This document shows positions 31,374 through 39,366 of a stretch of DNA of 64,000 nt, piece by piece. The notes under the pieces were generated by a model. That model made no database searches, was not told the DNA's origin, and saw nothing but the letters and a program-made list of their open reading frames with translations. The stretch is from JBDHWG01 sp046328505. GTDB lineage: Bacteria; Chloroflexota; Anaerolineae; Epilineales; JAHCIE01. A program made the translations under genes and the position numbers. The stretch is from assembly GCA_046328505.1 (NCBI GenBank), contig JAXLWL010000003.1:124001-188000 (forward strand). Reading direction: 5' to 3'. How positions within the stretch are numbered: position 1 is the first letter of the stretch; each line of letters begins with the position of its first letter.

Positions 31374-34367
31374 ATGCAGCCGGAGCTCACTTTTACGACA
31401 TGGTTGAAACAAAAGCGCCGGGAGCAAGGCCTCACGCAAGAAACCCTCGCTGGGCTGGCGGGTTGCTCAACCGCCTATCTCAAGATGATCGAGGCCGGCC
31501 GTCGCCCTCCCACCCGCCCGGTCGTCGATGCCCTGCTGGAAGCTCTTCAGGTACCGAAAGAGATGCGCGCGATCTATGTCGATCTCGCCTTCGCGTCACG
31601 CTCATCCCCGCCCGCATCCGTTCCTCTGCCATCGCTGATTGAGGGCCGGACAGAGCTCGTCGGCCGGCAGCGCGAGCTAGCACAATTGCGCCAGGAGTGG
31701 GCCAGGGTCAAGGAGGGCCGTACGCGTATCGCCCTCCTGTCGGGTGAGCCCGGCATCGGCAAGACACGCCTCGCGCACGAGCTTATCGCCGAGGCAGCTC
31801 GAGACGGGGCGTCCATCCTGCGTGGCGGCTGCTACGAGTACGAGGCCACCACACCCTACCTCCCCTTCGTCGAGGCCTTACGCGCCTACGTTCGCGCTCA
31901 GCCCGCCAGTGTCTTGCGTCAGCGCCTTGGCCCCACTGCCCCCGAAATCGCCCGCCTCGCCCCGGAGCTTGACGCCAAGATCGGCCCTCTGACACCCAAT
32001 CCAGCCCTCTCGCCAGAGGATGAGCGTCTGCGCCTGTTCGACAACGTCGGGCGCTTCCTCGCCTCCCTCGCCGGCGAGCGTGGACTACTCCTCTTCATCG
32101 ACGACCTGCACTGGGCTGATGGTGCGACGATCGCGCTCCTGCGTTACCTCTTGCGCAACCTGCCGGCCGACCGCATCTTTGTGCTCGCTACATACCGCGA
32201 AGACGAGATAGGCCGCAGCCACCCCCTCGCGGATGCTCTCGTCACCTGGCATCGCGACCGCATCGCGACGCGTCTACCCCTGAGCCGGCTGAGCGGCGAC
32301 GAGACCGCAGCCCTCCTGGCGACACTCTTTCACCAGGCGACCGTCTCCGACGAGTTCGCCGAGGCGATCTTCCAGGAAACCGAGGGCAACCCGTTCTTCA
32401 CCGAGGAAGTAGTGAAGTCATTGATCGAGACGGGGCAAGTCTACCGCGAGGGTGAGGGCTGGGGGCGCAGAGCTGTGGCCGAGCTTGCGATCCCGCCGAG
32501 TATCCGAGAAGCCATCGGGCGCCGGTTCACTCGCCTGAGCAAGCCGTGCGTCGAGACGCTCTGCAGCGCCGCCGCCCTGGGGAAGACATTTCACTTTTAC
32601 GAGTTGGCTGCGGTCTCGCCCGCCAGCGAAGAGGAATTGCTCGACACCCTGGACGAGGCAAGCACCGCGCAGGTTATTCGCTCCGTGACAGCCGATGGCT
32701 TTACCTTCACCCACGACAAGATTCGTGAGACGCTGCTGGAGGAACTGAACCCGATTCGGCGACGTCGGCTTCACGGGCGTATCGGCGAAGGATTGGAGAA
32801 GCTCTATGCGGCTCAGGCCGTCAATCACGCTGCCACTCTCGCCTATCACTTCGTCGAGAGCAACGACTGGCAGCGCGCTTTGGCCTACTCAAGCCAAGCG
32901 GCGGAAAATGCCGAGAGGGTGTTCGCGCAAGAGGAAGCGATTGAGTATCTCGCTCTCGCCCGGAAGTCTGCGGTTGCACTCGGGGATCCCCAGACGGAGG
33001 CGATCATCTGCGAGCAGTTGGGTGATCTATACTACGGTGGCAAGGCGACGCTGGCCGTGGAGAATTACCTCACGGCGCTGGAACTGACTCAGTCAACCGC
33101 GAAGCGCGCGGTACTGAAGTCTCGCATTGGCGCCGTATGTGCCCAGATCGGTGACAGGCGTGGCGAGGAGTTCCTCGAAGCAGCGCTCCATGAGCTTGAT
33201 CCCGAGACGCAGGGCGGAGAGCTTGCCCGCGCCATGGCCCACCTCGGCCGATTCCGCCACTATCGTGGCCAACACCGGCAGGCTATCGCCCTGCTCGAAC
33301 AGGCACATGCGCTGGTTGAGCCGCTCGACGACGTGGCGACTCTGGTGTTCATCTTCTTCTACCTGGCCGGCAATTATGTGCAGATGGCCTGCTACAAAGA
33401 AAGCGGAGTCTATGCGCGGCGTGATCTCCACCTCGGCGAACTTCACGACAGTCCCGTGGCCACGCTGCACGCGCTCATGTATCTCGGCGAGAACGCCCGC
33501 CTCATGGGCGACTGGCCCAAGGGGTTGGACTATCTCGCTCAGCAGCGCTCGTTGGCGCAAAAGCTCGGCTCGGAGCGTGTACTGGCTTGGGGATTCTTTA
33601 CTGAAGCAGAGATTCAGCATGCCCTAGGCAATCTGGTCGCGGCCCATTCCGAAGCTCGAGATGCTCACGACCGTGTGCGCCAAATCGATGATCTGCGCGG
33701 CGTCACACACTTTGGCTATCTTCGCGCGATGATCGAGACCGATCTGGGTCTTGACGAGAGCGCTAGCACGCATATTGAGAAGGCACTAGCCGCAGCAAGC
33801 ACCGCTGACCACATCTATCCCTATTGCCTGGCACGGTGGGCAGCCGCGTATTTCCATGTCCAACTCGAGGAGTGGGCTGCCGCAGCGGATATCCTTGATG
33901 AAGCCGTCACTCAGGTGGCTCCGACAGATCACCGCCAAGGGCCACTGCAGTTCGGCCCGACACATGCTGAGGCGTACCTGGGGCTTGGCCGCGTCGCCGA
34001 AGCAGTGCGATTCAACGACGAACACCTCGCCCTAGCGCGCGAGGCCGGAGCCCGCCACTTCGAAGCGCTGGCCCTGCGTGTCCAGGGGCAGATCCGGGCG
34101 GCGCAGGGGCTGCCCGACGAGGCCGAAGCCTCTTTCGCCGCTGCCATCGAAATGCTGGAGGCGAACGGCGCGCGCCTCGAACTAGGCCGCGCGTTCTATC
34201 ACCGCGCCCGCCTTCGCCATGACCTTGGCCGGGACGACGACGCCCGGGCCGACGTCACCCGCGCCCGCGACCTCTTCGACCAATGCGGCGCCCCCCGCGA
34301 CCTTCGCCGCGCTGAGCAGGTGCTCGAGCAGCTAGCGAGCGACGGCAAAGCGGCCTGCAGCGAATGA
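31374..34367 (+). CDS. Xre-HTH / STAND ATPase / TPR regulator, copy 1
   Basis: The protein has 997 residues. An Xre-type HTH (about 5-60; LKQKRREQGLTQETLAGLAG, then AYLKMIEAGRRPP) is followed by an AAA_16/STAND NTPase. That has ELVGRQRELAQLRQEW at about 94, Walker A GEPGIGKT (124-131), Walker B LLLFIDDLHWAD (238-249) and a sensor-like RIFVLATYREDEIGR. A winged-helix-like linker and TPR-type helical repeats (about 480-990; LGRVAEAVRFNDEHLALAREAGARHFEAL) follow. STAND proteins are ATP-driven switches activated by a ligand on the repeat domain. Here DNA binding is by an Xre domain, so it is a transcription regulator, presumably of its divergent neighbour. ATG 31374 starts the HTH; earlier codons lie in the promoter. 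Confidence 0.87.
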   Translation: MQPELTFTTWLKQKRREQGLTQETLAGLAGCSTAYLKMIEAGRRPPTRPVVDALLEALQVPKEMRAIYVDLAFASRSSPPASVPLPSLIEGRTELVGRQRELAQLRQEWARVKEGRTRIALLSGEPGIGKTRLAHELIAEAARDGASILRGGCYEYEATTPYLPFVEALRAYVRAQPASVLRQRLGPTAPEIARLAPELDAKIGPLTPNPALSPEDERLRLFDNVGRFLASLAGERGLLLFIDDLHWADGATIALLRYLLRNLPADRIFVLATYREDEIGRSHPLADALVTWHRDRIATRLPLSRLSGDETAALLATLFHQATVSDEFAEAIFQETEGNPFFTEEVVKSLIETGQVYREGEGWGRRAVAELAIPPSIREAIGRRFTRLSKPCVETLCSAAALGKTFHFYELAAVSPASEEELLDTLDEASTAQVIRSVTADGFTFTHDKIRETLLEELNPIRRRRLHGRIGEGLEKLYAAQAVNHAATLAYHFVESNDWQRALAYSSQAAENAERVFAQEEAIEYLALARKSAVALGDPQTEAIICEQLGDLYYGGKATLAVENYLTALELTQSTAKRAVLKSRIGAVCAQIGDRRGEEFLEAALHELDPETQGGELARAMAHLGRFRHYRGQHRQAIALLEQAHALVEPLDDVATLVFIFFYLAGNYVQMACYKESGVYARRDLHLGELHDSPVATLHALMYLGENARLMGDWPKGLDYLAQQRSLAQKLGSERVLAWGFFTEAEIQHALGNLVAAHSEARDAHDRVRQIDDLRGVTHFGYLRAMIETDLGLDESASTHIEKALAAASTADHIYPYCLARWAAAYFHVQLEEWAAAADILDEAVTQVAPTDHRQGPLQFGPTHAEAYLGLGRVAEAVRFNDEHLALAREAGARHFEALALRVQGQIRAAQGLPDEAEASFAAAIEMLEANGARLELGRAFYHRARLRHDLGRDDDARADVTRARDLFDQCGAPRDLRRAEQVLEQLASDGKAACSE

Positions 34368-34373
34368 AACGGA

Positions 34374-34405
34374 GCGGAGGACGCCCTGACAGCGACGCCC
34401 TCCGC
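34374..34405. terminator. Hairpin at the junction of the two cassette copies
   Basis: GCGGAGG (34374-34380) and CCTCCGC (34399-34405) repeat the 30229-30260 hairpin. It lies 6 bp past the stop of regulator copy 1 and downstream of DUF4242 copy 2, so it can terminate both convergent transcripts. Confidence 0.6.
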
Positions 34406-34479
34406 TTGATCCTCCACCCCTGGAGGTTGTGATGAGGTCAATTCAGACTCTTGTCCACACGATCCCGCCTGGCTCCCGC

Positions 34480-34731
34480 CTACGCGCCTTCCTGCACCTC
34501 CGTAATCTCGTCGGCGACCAGGCCGTGCGCCTCGCGGTGCACCGCCTCGGCCGCCTCCTTGCTCGGCGCTTCGACGAGACAGAACACCTTGCCCGTGGCC
34601 TCGTCGAACCAGTACTTCAAGTACTTCACGCCGTACTTCTCCTGCACTTCGAGGTCGCGCTGGTGCGCCCCCTCGACCGCCTCCGCCGTCAGCCCCTCAA
34701 CATGATGGTGAACGTCCATGTACAGTGGCAT
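34480..34731 (-). CDS. DUF4242 small protein, copy 2
   Basis: The 83-residue product is identical to that of copy 1. The nucleotide sequence differs at only a few silent positions (for example around 34652-34663). It lies 47 bp downstream of anchored repeat-protein copy 2 with an AAAGGA site upstream of the start. It has the same ferredoxin-like DUF4242 motifs and no signal peptide. The identical protein next to clearly diverged partners suggests that its role is constant while the secreted partner and sensor have changed. Confidence 0.85.
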   Translation of the reverse strand: MPLYMDVHHHVEGLTAEAVEGAHQRDLEVQEKYGVKYLKYWFDEATGKVFCLVEAPSKEAAEAVHREAHGLVADEITEVQEGA

Positions 34732-34778
34732 ATCTCGATGTCCTTTCTTGATGTGAGCAACGTGGACCTAGACCTGAT

Positions 34779-35255
34779 CTAGAACGGACCTGTTCGCTGT
34801 CCCGTGTCACGTGCCGGCAGAAGCCCGGCAGATGACGGGGCATCCATGCTATTCAGTTCCAACAGCCGCTGCATCCTGCGCTCGTAGGCGCGCACATCTC
34901 CGCTGCTGCCGATAGACGGCGCCGCCACTTCGTTGACGTCCCGCAAGTGATCCATGGCACGCTCGTACGCTCGCGCGTCGGGCGCAACACTGAAGGAGGG
35001 CGCAGCCACCTCGTTGAGATCGCGCAGCCGATTCATGCTCACCTGGTACGCCCGCTCGTCGGGCTGACTGCCAATAGATGATGGGGCTGTCTGCGGCGCC
35101 TGGGCCTGTGCACGAACAGCTCCGAGAGCGAGCACACAGAGGCCGGCGACGACCAAAGCTACGATCACGACCTCTGAGCGCCGCCTCAGACGGTTGAAGC
35201 CAGACGCCCCGGTCGTCACGTGTCCATTTTCCTTGCCTGTGTTCACAGGTACCAT
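34779..35255 (-). CDS. N-terminally anchored helical-repeat protein, copy 2
   Basis: The 158-residue protein shares the first roughly 60 residues with copy 1 almost exactly, including the hydrophobic span VVIVALVVAGLCVLALG and the AAGGAGG RBS. The exported part then has three AYExxMxRLRDLNEVAAP repeats: AYQVSMNRLRDLNEVAAPS, AYERAMDHLRDVNEVAAPS and AYERRMQRLLELNSMDAPS. It lacks the two long Ala-rich QARAEAAVDHAAQAHQAA repeats of copy 1. The repeat array has therefore been remodelled between paralogues while the export module stayed fixed. No family is recognised. Confidence 0.75.
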   Translation of the reverse strand: MVPVNTGKENGHVTTGASGFNRLRRRSEVVIVALVVAGLCVLALGAVRAQAQAPQTAPSSIGSQPDERAYQVSMNRLRDLNEVAAPSFSVAPDARAYERAMDHLRDVNEVAAPSIGSSGDVRAYERRMQRLLELNSMDAPSSAGLLPARDTGQRTGPF

Positions 35256-35369
35256 TCTATCCTCCTTGTACTCTAGCTGTTTCCTTGTTGAAGTCAGTGT
35301 ACAGCCGCCTGAGCGGTGTCACGGATACAGCATAGAGACAATAAGAGGTACAATCTGGACACATTATCA

Positions 35370-35399
35370 TTGTCATCTTGTATCTATTCGTGCTATAAT
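35370..35399 (+). promoter_or_regulatory. Regulator promoter, cassette copy 2
   Basis: TTGTCA (35370-35375), 18-bp spacer, TATAAT (35394-35399), identical to copy 1 at an offset of 4,095 bp. Identical control regions imply that both units share an operator unless the HTHs discriminate elsewhere. Confidence 0.65.
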
Positions 35400-35468
35400 C
35401 GTCGCCGGGGCACGTCCCCTGGCCCCACAACGGGCGCTGTTCGCATCGCTTATCGGAGAGATAACCAG

Positions 35469-38447
35469 ATGCAGCCGGAGCTCACTTTTACGACATGGTT
35501 GAAACAAAAGCGCCGGGAGCAAGGCCTCACGCAGGAAACCCTCGCTGGGCTGGCAGGCTGCTCAACCGCCTATCTCAAGATGATCGAGGCCGGCCGTCGC
35601 CCTCCGACGCGTCCGGTCGTCGATGCCCTGCTGGAAGCTCTTCAGGTACCGAAAGAGATGCGCGTGACCTATGTCGATCTCGCCTTCGCGTCACGGTCAT
35701 CCCCCACCCCACTGATTCCTCTGCCGTCCCTCATTTCGAGTCAGACGACTCTCGTCGGCCGCCGACGCGAGCTAGCACAATTGCGCCAGGACTGGGTCAA
35801 GGTCAAGGAGGGCCAAACGCGCATCGCCCTCCTGTCGGGTGAGCCCGGCATCGGCAAGACACGCCTCGCCCTCGAGCTTATCGCCGAGGCAGCTCGAGAC
35901 GGGGCGTCCATCCTGCGTGGCGGCTGCTACGAGTACGAGGCCACCACACCCTACCTCCCCTTCGTCGAGGCCTTGCGCGCCTACGTTCGCGCTCAGCCCG
36001 CCAGTGTCTTGCGTCAGCGCCTTGGCCCCACAGCCCCCGAAATCGCCCGCCTCGCCCCGGAGCTTGACGCCAAGATCGGCCCTCTGACACCCAATCCAGC
36101 GCTCTCTCCAGACGATGAGCGTCTGCGCCTGTTCGACAACGTCGCGCGCTTCCTCGCCTCCCTCGCAGGAGAGCGTGGACTACTCCTCTTCATCGACGAC
36201 CTGCATTGGGCTGATGGTGCGACGATCGCGCTCCTGCGTTACCTCTTGCGCAACCTGCCGGCCGACCGCATCTTTGTGCTCGCTACATACCGCGAAGACG
36301 AGATAGGCCGCAGCCACCCCCTCGCGGATGCTCTCGTCACCTGGCATCGCGACCGCATCGCGACGCGTCTACCCCTGAGCCGGCTGAGCGGCGGCGAGAC
36401 CGCAGCCCTCCTGGCGACACTCTTTCACCAGGCGACCGTCTCCAACGAGTTCGCCGAAGCGATCTTCCAAGAAACCGAGGGCAACCCGTTCTTCACCGAG
36501 GAGGTGGTAAAGTCACTGATTGAGACAGGGGAGGTTTACCGCGAGGGTGAGGGCTGGGGGCGCAAAGCCGTCGCGGAGATGGCGATTCCGCAAAGTATCA
36601 AGGAAACAATCGATCGCCGTCTCAATCGCCTGAGCAAGCCATGTGTTGACACGCTGCACATCGCCGCTGCCTTGGGTAAGAGCTTTGCCTTCACCGAGTT
36701 AGCTGCGGCGTCGCCGATAGACGAGGGTGCGCTACTCGACGCCCTGGATGAGGCGGACGCTGCACAGCTTATCCGTGGGTATGACGCGGATAGCTTCACG
36801 TTCACCCACGACAAGATTCGCGAGACGCTGCTGGAGGGGCTGAACGCGATTCGGCGGCGTCGGCTCCACGGGCATATCGGCGAGGGGCTGGAACGGCTCT
36901 ACGCCGCTGAGCTCGATAGGCACGCGGCGAACCTGGCGTATCACTTCGTGGCAAGCCGCGACTGGCAGCGCGGTCTGGCGTACTTGCGACAAGCCGCAGA
37001 TAATGCGGAGCGAGTGTTCGCCCATGACGAGGCAATCCAATATCTGACAATGGCTCGCCAATGCGCGCTACAGATAGTAGACCGAGATGCGGAAGCCGCG
37101 ATTGCCGAGCGCCTCGGCGACATCCATGCAATACAAGGGTCAACGGCCTCCGCTGTCGAACACTACACGTTCGCCCTGGCGCTTACGCAGGCAGTCACGA
37201 AACGTGCGGAGCTAAATGCTCGAATCGGCGCCGTCTACGCTGAGACCGGCGATATGCGCGGCGAAGAGTTCTTCGAGGACGCTATACAGGGGCTTGATCC
37301 CGAAACGCAGCCTCGCGAGTTCGCCCGCGCGCTGTCATATCTGGGCCGGTTTCAGCATCACCGCGGACATTTGAAGCGAGCGGTCGAGCTTCTCGACCAG
37401 GCCTACACGATAGCCGAGCCGCTCGACGACCCGGCTACGCTGCAGACGATATTCTCGCACCTCGCCGGCGCCTACGAACACCTGGCCAGCCCCAGGGAGA
37501 GCATGGAATGGGCGAGACGAAGCGTTCTGCTGGGCGAGCAACAAGACTATCTACTCGCCATCCAGATGGGCTTCAGCTATCTTGCCGAGCAGTCGTTGAT
37601 CATCGGCGACTGGCAAGCCGCGTCACACTACATCGCTCGTGAACGGGAGTTGGCGCAGAAAATCGGTGCGCTAGGCGCGTGGGACTGGACCGATTTTTAT
37701 AGCACATGGCTGCAGCATTCCCTGGGTGACCTCGCACACGCGGAACTCAGCGCTCGCAGCGCCTACGAAACGGCCCGTCACACCGGTGACGTTCGTGGCG
37801 CGGCCATCTTCGGCGCTCGACACGCTCAAATCGAGATCGACATGGGCCTAGACGACATGGCGCTGACTCACATGAGCGAGGCAGTGGCGACGGCGCGGGG
37901 TTCCGACAACATCCTCATGAACTGCCTGACTCGGTGGGGGGCTGCATACTTTCATACGCAACGTGAAGAGTGGAGTGCTGCAGCGAATATCCTGGACGAG
38001 GCTGTCAGACTGGTAGCTGAAACGGATCACCGCTTGGGGCCACTGCATTTTGGGCCGACACATGCCGAGGCCTACCTAGGGCTTGGCCGGGTCGCCGAAG
38101 CAGTGCGACTCAACGACGAACATCTCGCCCTGGCGCGCGAGGCCGGAGCGCGCCACTTCGAAGCGCTGGCCCTGCGTGTCCAGGGGCAGATCCGCGCGGC
38201 ACAGGCGTTGCCCGACGAGGCCGAAGCCTCCTTTGCCGCCGCCATTGCCATCCTGGGGTCGAGTGGCGCGCGTCTCGAACTAGGCCGCGCGTTCTATCAC
38301 CGCGCCCGCCTTCGCCACGACCTTGGCCGGAACGACGATGCCCACGCCGACGTCAGCCGCGCCCGAGACCTCTATGCCCAATGCGGCGCCCCTCGCGACC
38401 TCCGCCGCGCTGAGACGCTGCTCGAACGCATAGGGGTTGCGTCGTGA
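35469..38447 (+). CDS. Xre-HTH / STAND ATPase / TPR regulator, copy 2
   Basis: The 992-residue protein has the same architecture as copy 1. HTH, Walker A (GEPGIGKT) and Walker B (LLLFIDDLHWAD) are unchanged. Residues 1 to about 370 are nearly identical to copy 1 apart from a short linker around residues 76-100 (SPTPLIPLPSLISSQTTLVG). The region from about 370 to 850 is only moderately similar, and the last roughly 110 residues are again nearly identical. The HTH is essentially invariant, so both proteins should bind the same operator but respond to different inputs through their TPR regions (inference). No terminator hairpin of the cassette type follows the stop; a REP-like repeat starts 25 bp downstream. 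Confidence 0.87.
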   Translation: MQPELTFTTWLKQKRREQGLTQETLAGLAGCSTAYLKMIEAGRRPPTRPVVDALLEALQVPKEMRVTYVDLAFASRSSPTPLIPLPSLISSQTTLVGRRRELAQLRQDWVKVKEGQTRIALLSGEPGIGKTRLALELIAEAARDGASILRGGCYEYEATTPYLPFVEALRAYVRAQPASVLRQRLGPTAPEIARLAPELDAKIGPLTPNPALSPDDERLRLFDNVARFLASLAGERGLLLFIDDLHWADGATIALLRYLLRNLPADRIFVLATYREDEIGRSHPLADALVTWHRDRIATRLPLSRLSGGETAALLATLFHQATVSNEFAEAIFQETEGNPFFTEEVVKSLIETGEVYREGEGWGRKAVAEMAIPQSIKETIDRRLNRLSKPCVDTLHIAAALGKSFAFTELAAASPIDEGALLDALDEADAAQLIRGYDADSFTFTHDKIRETLLEGLNAIRRRRLHGHIGEGLERLYAAELDRHAANLAYHFVASRDWQRGLAYLRQAADNAERVFAHDEAIQYLTMARQCALQIVDRDAEAAIAERLGDIHAIQGSTASAVEHYTFALALTQAVTKRAELNARIGAVYAETGDMRGEEFFEDAIQGLDPETQPREFARALSYLGRFQHHRGHLKRAVELLDQAYTIAEPLDDPATLQTIFSHLAGAYEHLASPRESMEWARRSVLLGEQQDYLLAIQMGFSYLAEQSLIIGDWQAASHYIARERELAQKIGALGAWDWTDFYSTWLQHSLGDLAHAELSARSAYETARHTGDVRGAAIFGARHAQIEIDMGLDDMALTHMSEAVATARGSDNILMNCLTRWGAAYFHTQREEWSAAANILDEAVRLVAETDHRLGPLHFGPTHAEAYLGLGRVAEAVRLNDEHLALAREAGARHFEALALRVQGQIRAAQALPDEAEASFAAAIAILGSSGARLELGRAFYHRARLRHDLGRNDDAHADVSRARDLYAQCGAPRDLRRAETLLERIGVAS

Positions 38448-38471
38448 TACCCACCACTGACAGAAAGGCGT

Positions 38472-38590
38472 TCATTGCGAGCGTAGCGACGCAATCTCTC
38501 GCCCTGGCGAAAGATCGTCCAGGTGCTGCGCCGGGTCTATCATCTGCCGGGAGGCTGCTTCGTCGGGCTGTCGCCCTCCTCGCAGCGACA
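38472..38590. repeat. REP-like element A, degenerate copy
   Basis: TCATTGCGAGCGTAGCGACG at 38472 and a CTCCTCGCAGCGACAC end near 38575-38590 match the ends of the elements at 29065-29210 and 55631-55874. It fills the convergent gap between regulator copy 2 and lutC. Confidence 0.65.
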
Positions 38591-38643
38591 CCGCAGTTCG
38601 CGCTCTGAGCAAGGCCTTCGTGTCCTTACGCTTCAGATATCTC

Positions 38644-39366
38644 TTACGGGGCGGGGTGGCGCAGGATGACGGTGACCTCGCCGGGGCCGTGGACGCCGAC
38701 GGAAAGCGTCTGCTCGATATCGCCGGTGCGGCTGGGGCCGGTGATGAAGGTCAGGCCGCTGATGTCGGGGCGGCCGTCGTGGACGTGTTCGGCCTTGAAG
38801 CGGGCCACGAGGTCCGGCATGGAGGGCAGGAGGCGGGCGGGGTCGAGGATTGCTATATGCACGGGCGGCAGGAGAGTGGCGACGCGGGGGTTGTGCGGCC
38901 CGGCAAGCATCGCCAGCGTGCCCGTGTCGGCGATGGCGTAGTCCGCGCCACTCAGCACGACGTCGGCCCGCGCCATGACTTCTTTCTGCGCTCGGCGCTC
39001 GTCGGCCGAGGGCGTCACTCCCGGTGCGAAGCCCACCAGGGTGACATCGTAGCCGGCGTCGGACAGGCGCGGCGCGAAGGGGACGGTGTCGGCATGGCGC
39101 GTGACGATGACCGAACGCGCCCCTCGACGTTGAAGGATTTCGACGACCGCTGCCAGAACCGCCTCATCCGTCTCGGCCCAGCGCGTGTACCCGCCGACCG
39201 CTGTCAGCGCCATGGCAAACTTCGCCGTCAGACCATCTAGCGACGGAACAGCATCGGCGGGCGCGAGCGGATACAGGTCGGGACCGGGGTTCCACGGCCA
39301 ATGCCATGCCCGTCTCGCCTGCCGCACGCGCTGCAGAAACTGCGCCTCTGTCGTCCTATCAGCCAT
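38644..39366 (-). CDS. lutC: LUD-domain protein LutC (lactate utilisation)
   Basis: The 240-residue LutC/YkgG-family protein includes the LUD-domain block ADVVLSGADYAIADTGTLAML and the C-terminal FITGPSRTGDIEQTLSVGVHGPGEVTVIL. With LutA and LutB it forms the three-subunit iron-sulfur L-lactate oxidising system described in Bacillus subtilis. It is the last gene, overlapping lutB by 8 bp (ATG 39366). It is cytoplasmic, and the length is normal. No LutR/LldR-type regulator or lactate permease is adjacent in the window. Confidence 0.93.
   Translation of the reverse strand: MADRTTEAQFLQRVRQARRAWHWPWNPGPDLYPLAPADAVPSLDGLTAKFAMALTAVGGYTRWAETDEAVLAAVVEILQRRGARSVIVTRHADTVPFAPRLSDAGYDVTLVGFAPGVTPSADERRAQKEVMARADVVLSGADYAIADTGTLAMLAGPHNPRVATLLPPVHIAILDPARLLPSMPDLVARFKAEHVHDGRPDISGLTFITGPSRTGDIEQTLSVGVHGPGEVTVILRHPAP

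Larger units (their letters stand above)
30229..38447. repeat. Tandem duplication of a 4.1 kb regulator/secreted-protein cassette
   Basis: Two direct copies (about 30229-34367 and 34374-38447; offset 4,145 bp at the left edge and 4,095 bp from the divergent promoter on). Each contains terminator hairpin, DUF4242 gene (minus), anchored repeat-protein gene (minus), divergent promoter and Xre-STAND-TPR regulator (plus). The blocks near 30960-32480 and 35050-36575, and the regulator 3' ends, are nearly identical. The small secreted-protein genes differ in repeat number and the regulator middles are diverged. Only three regulatory-type genes are present per unit and no transposase flanks them. Confidence 0.9.

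Noticed and set aside
30229..38447. Composite transposon or integrative element around the duplicated cassette
   Set aside because: No transposase, integrase, terminal repeats or tRNA site flank it. The direct tandem arrangement fits unequal crossing-over.
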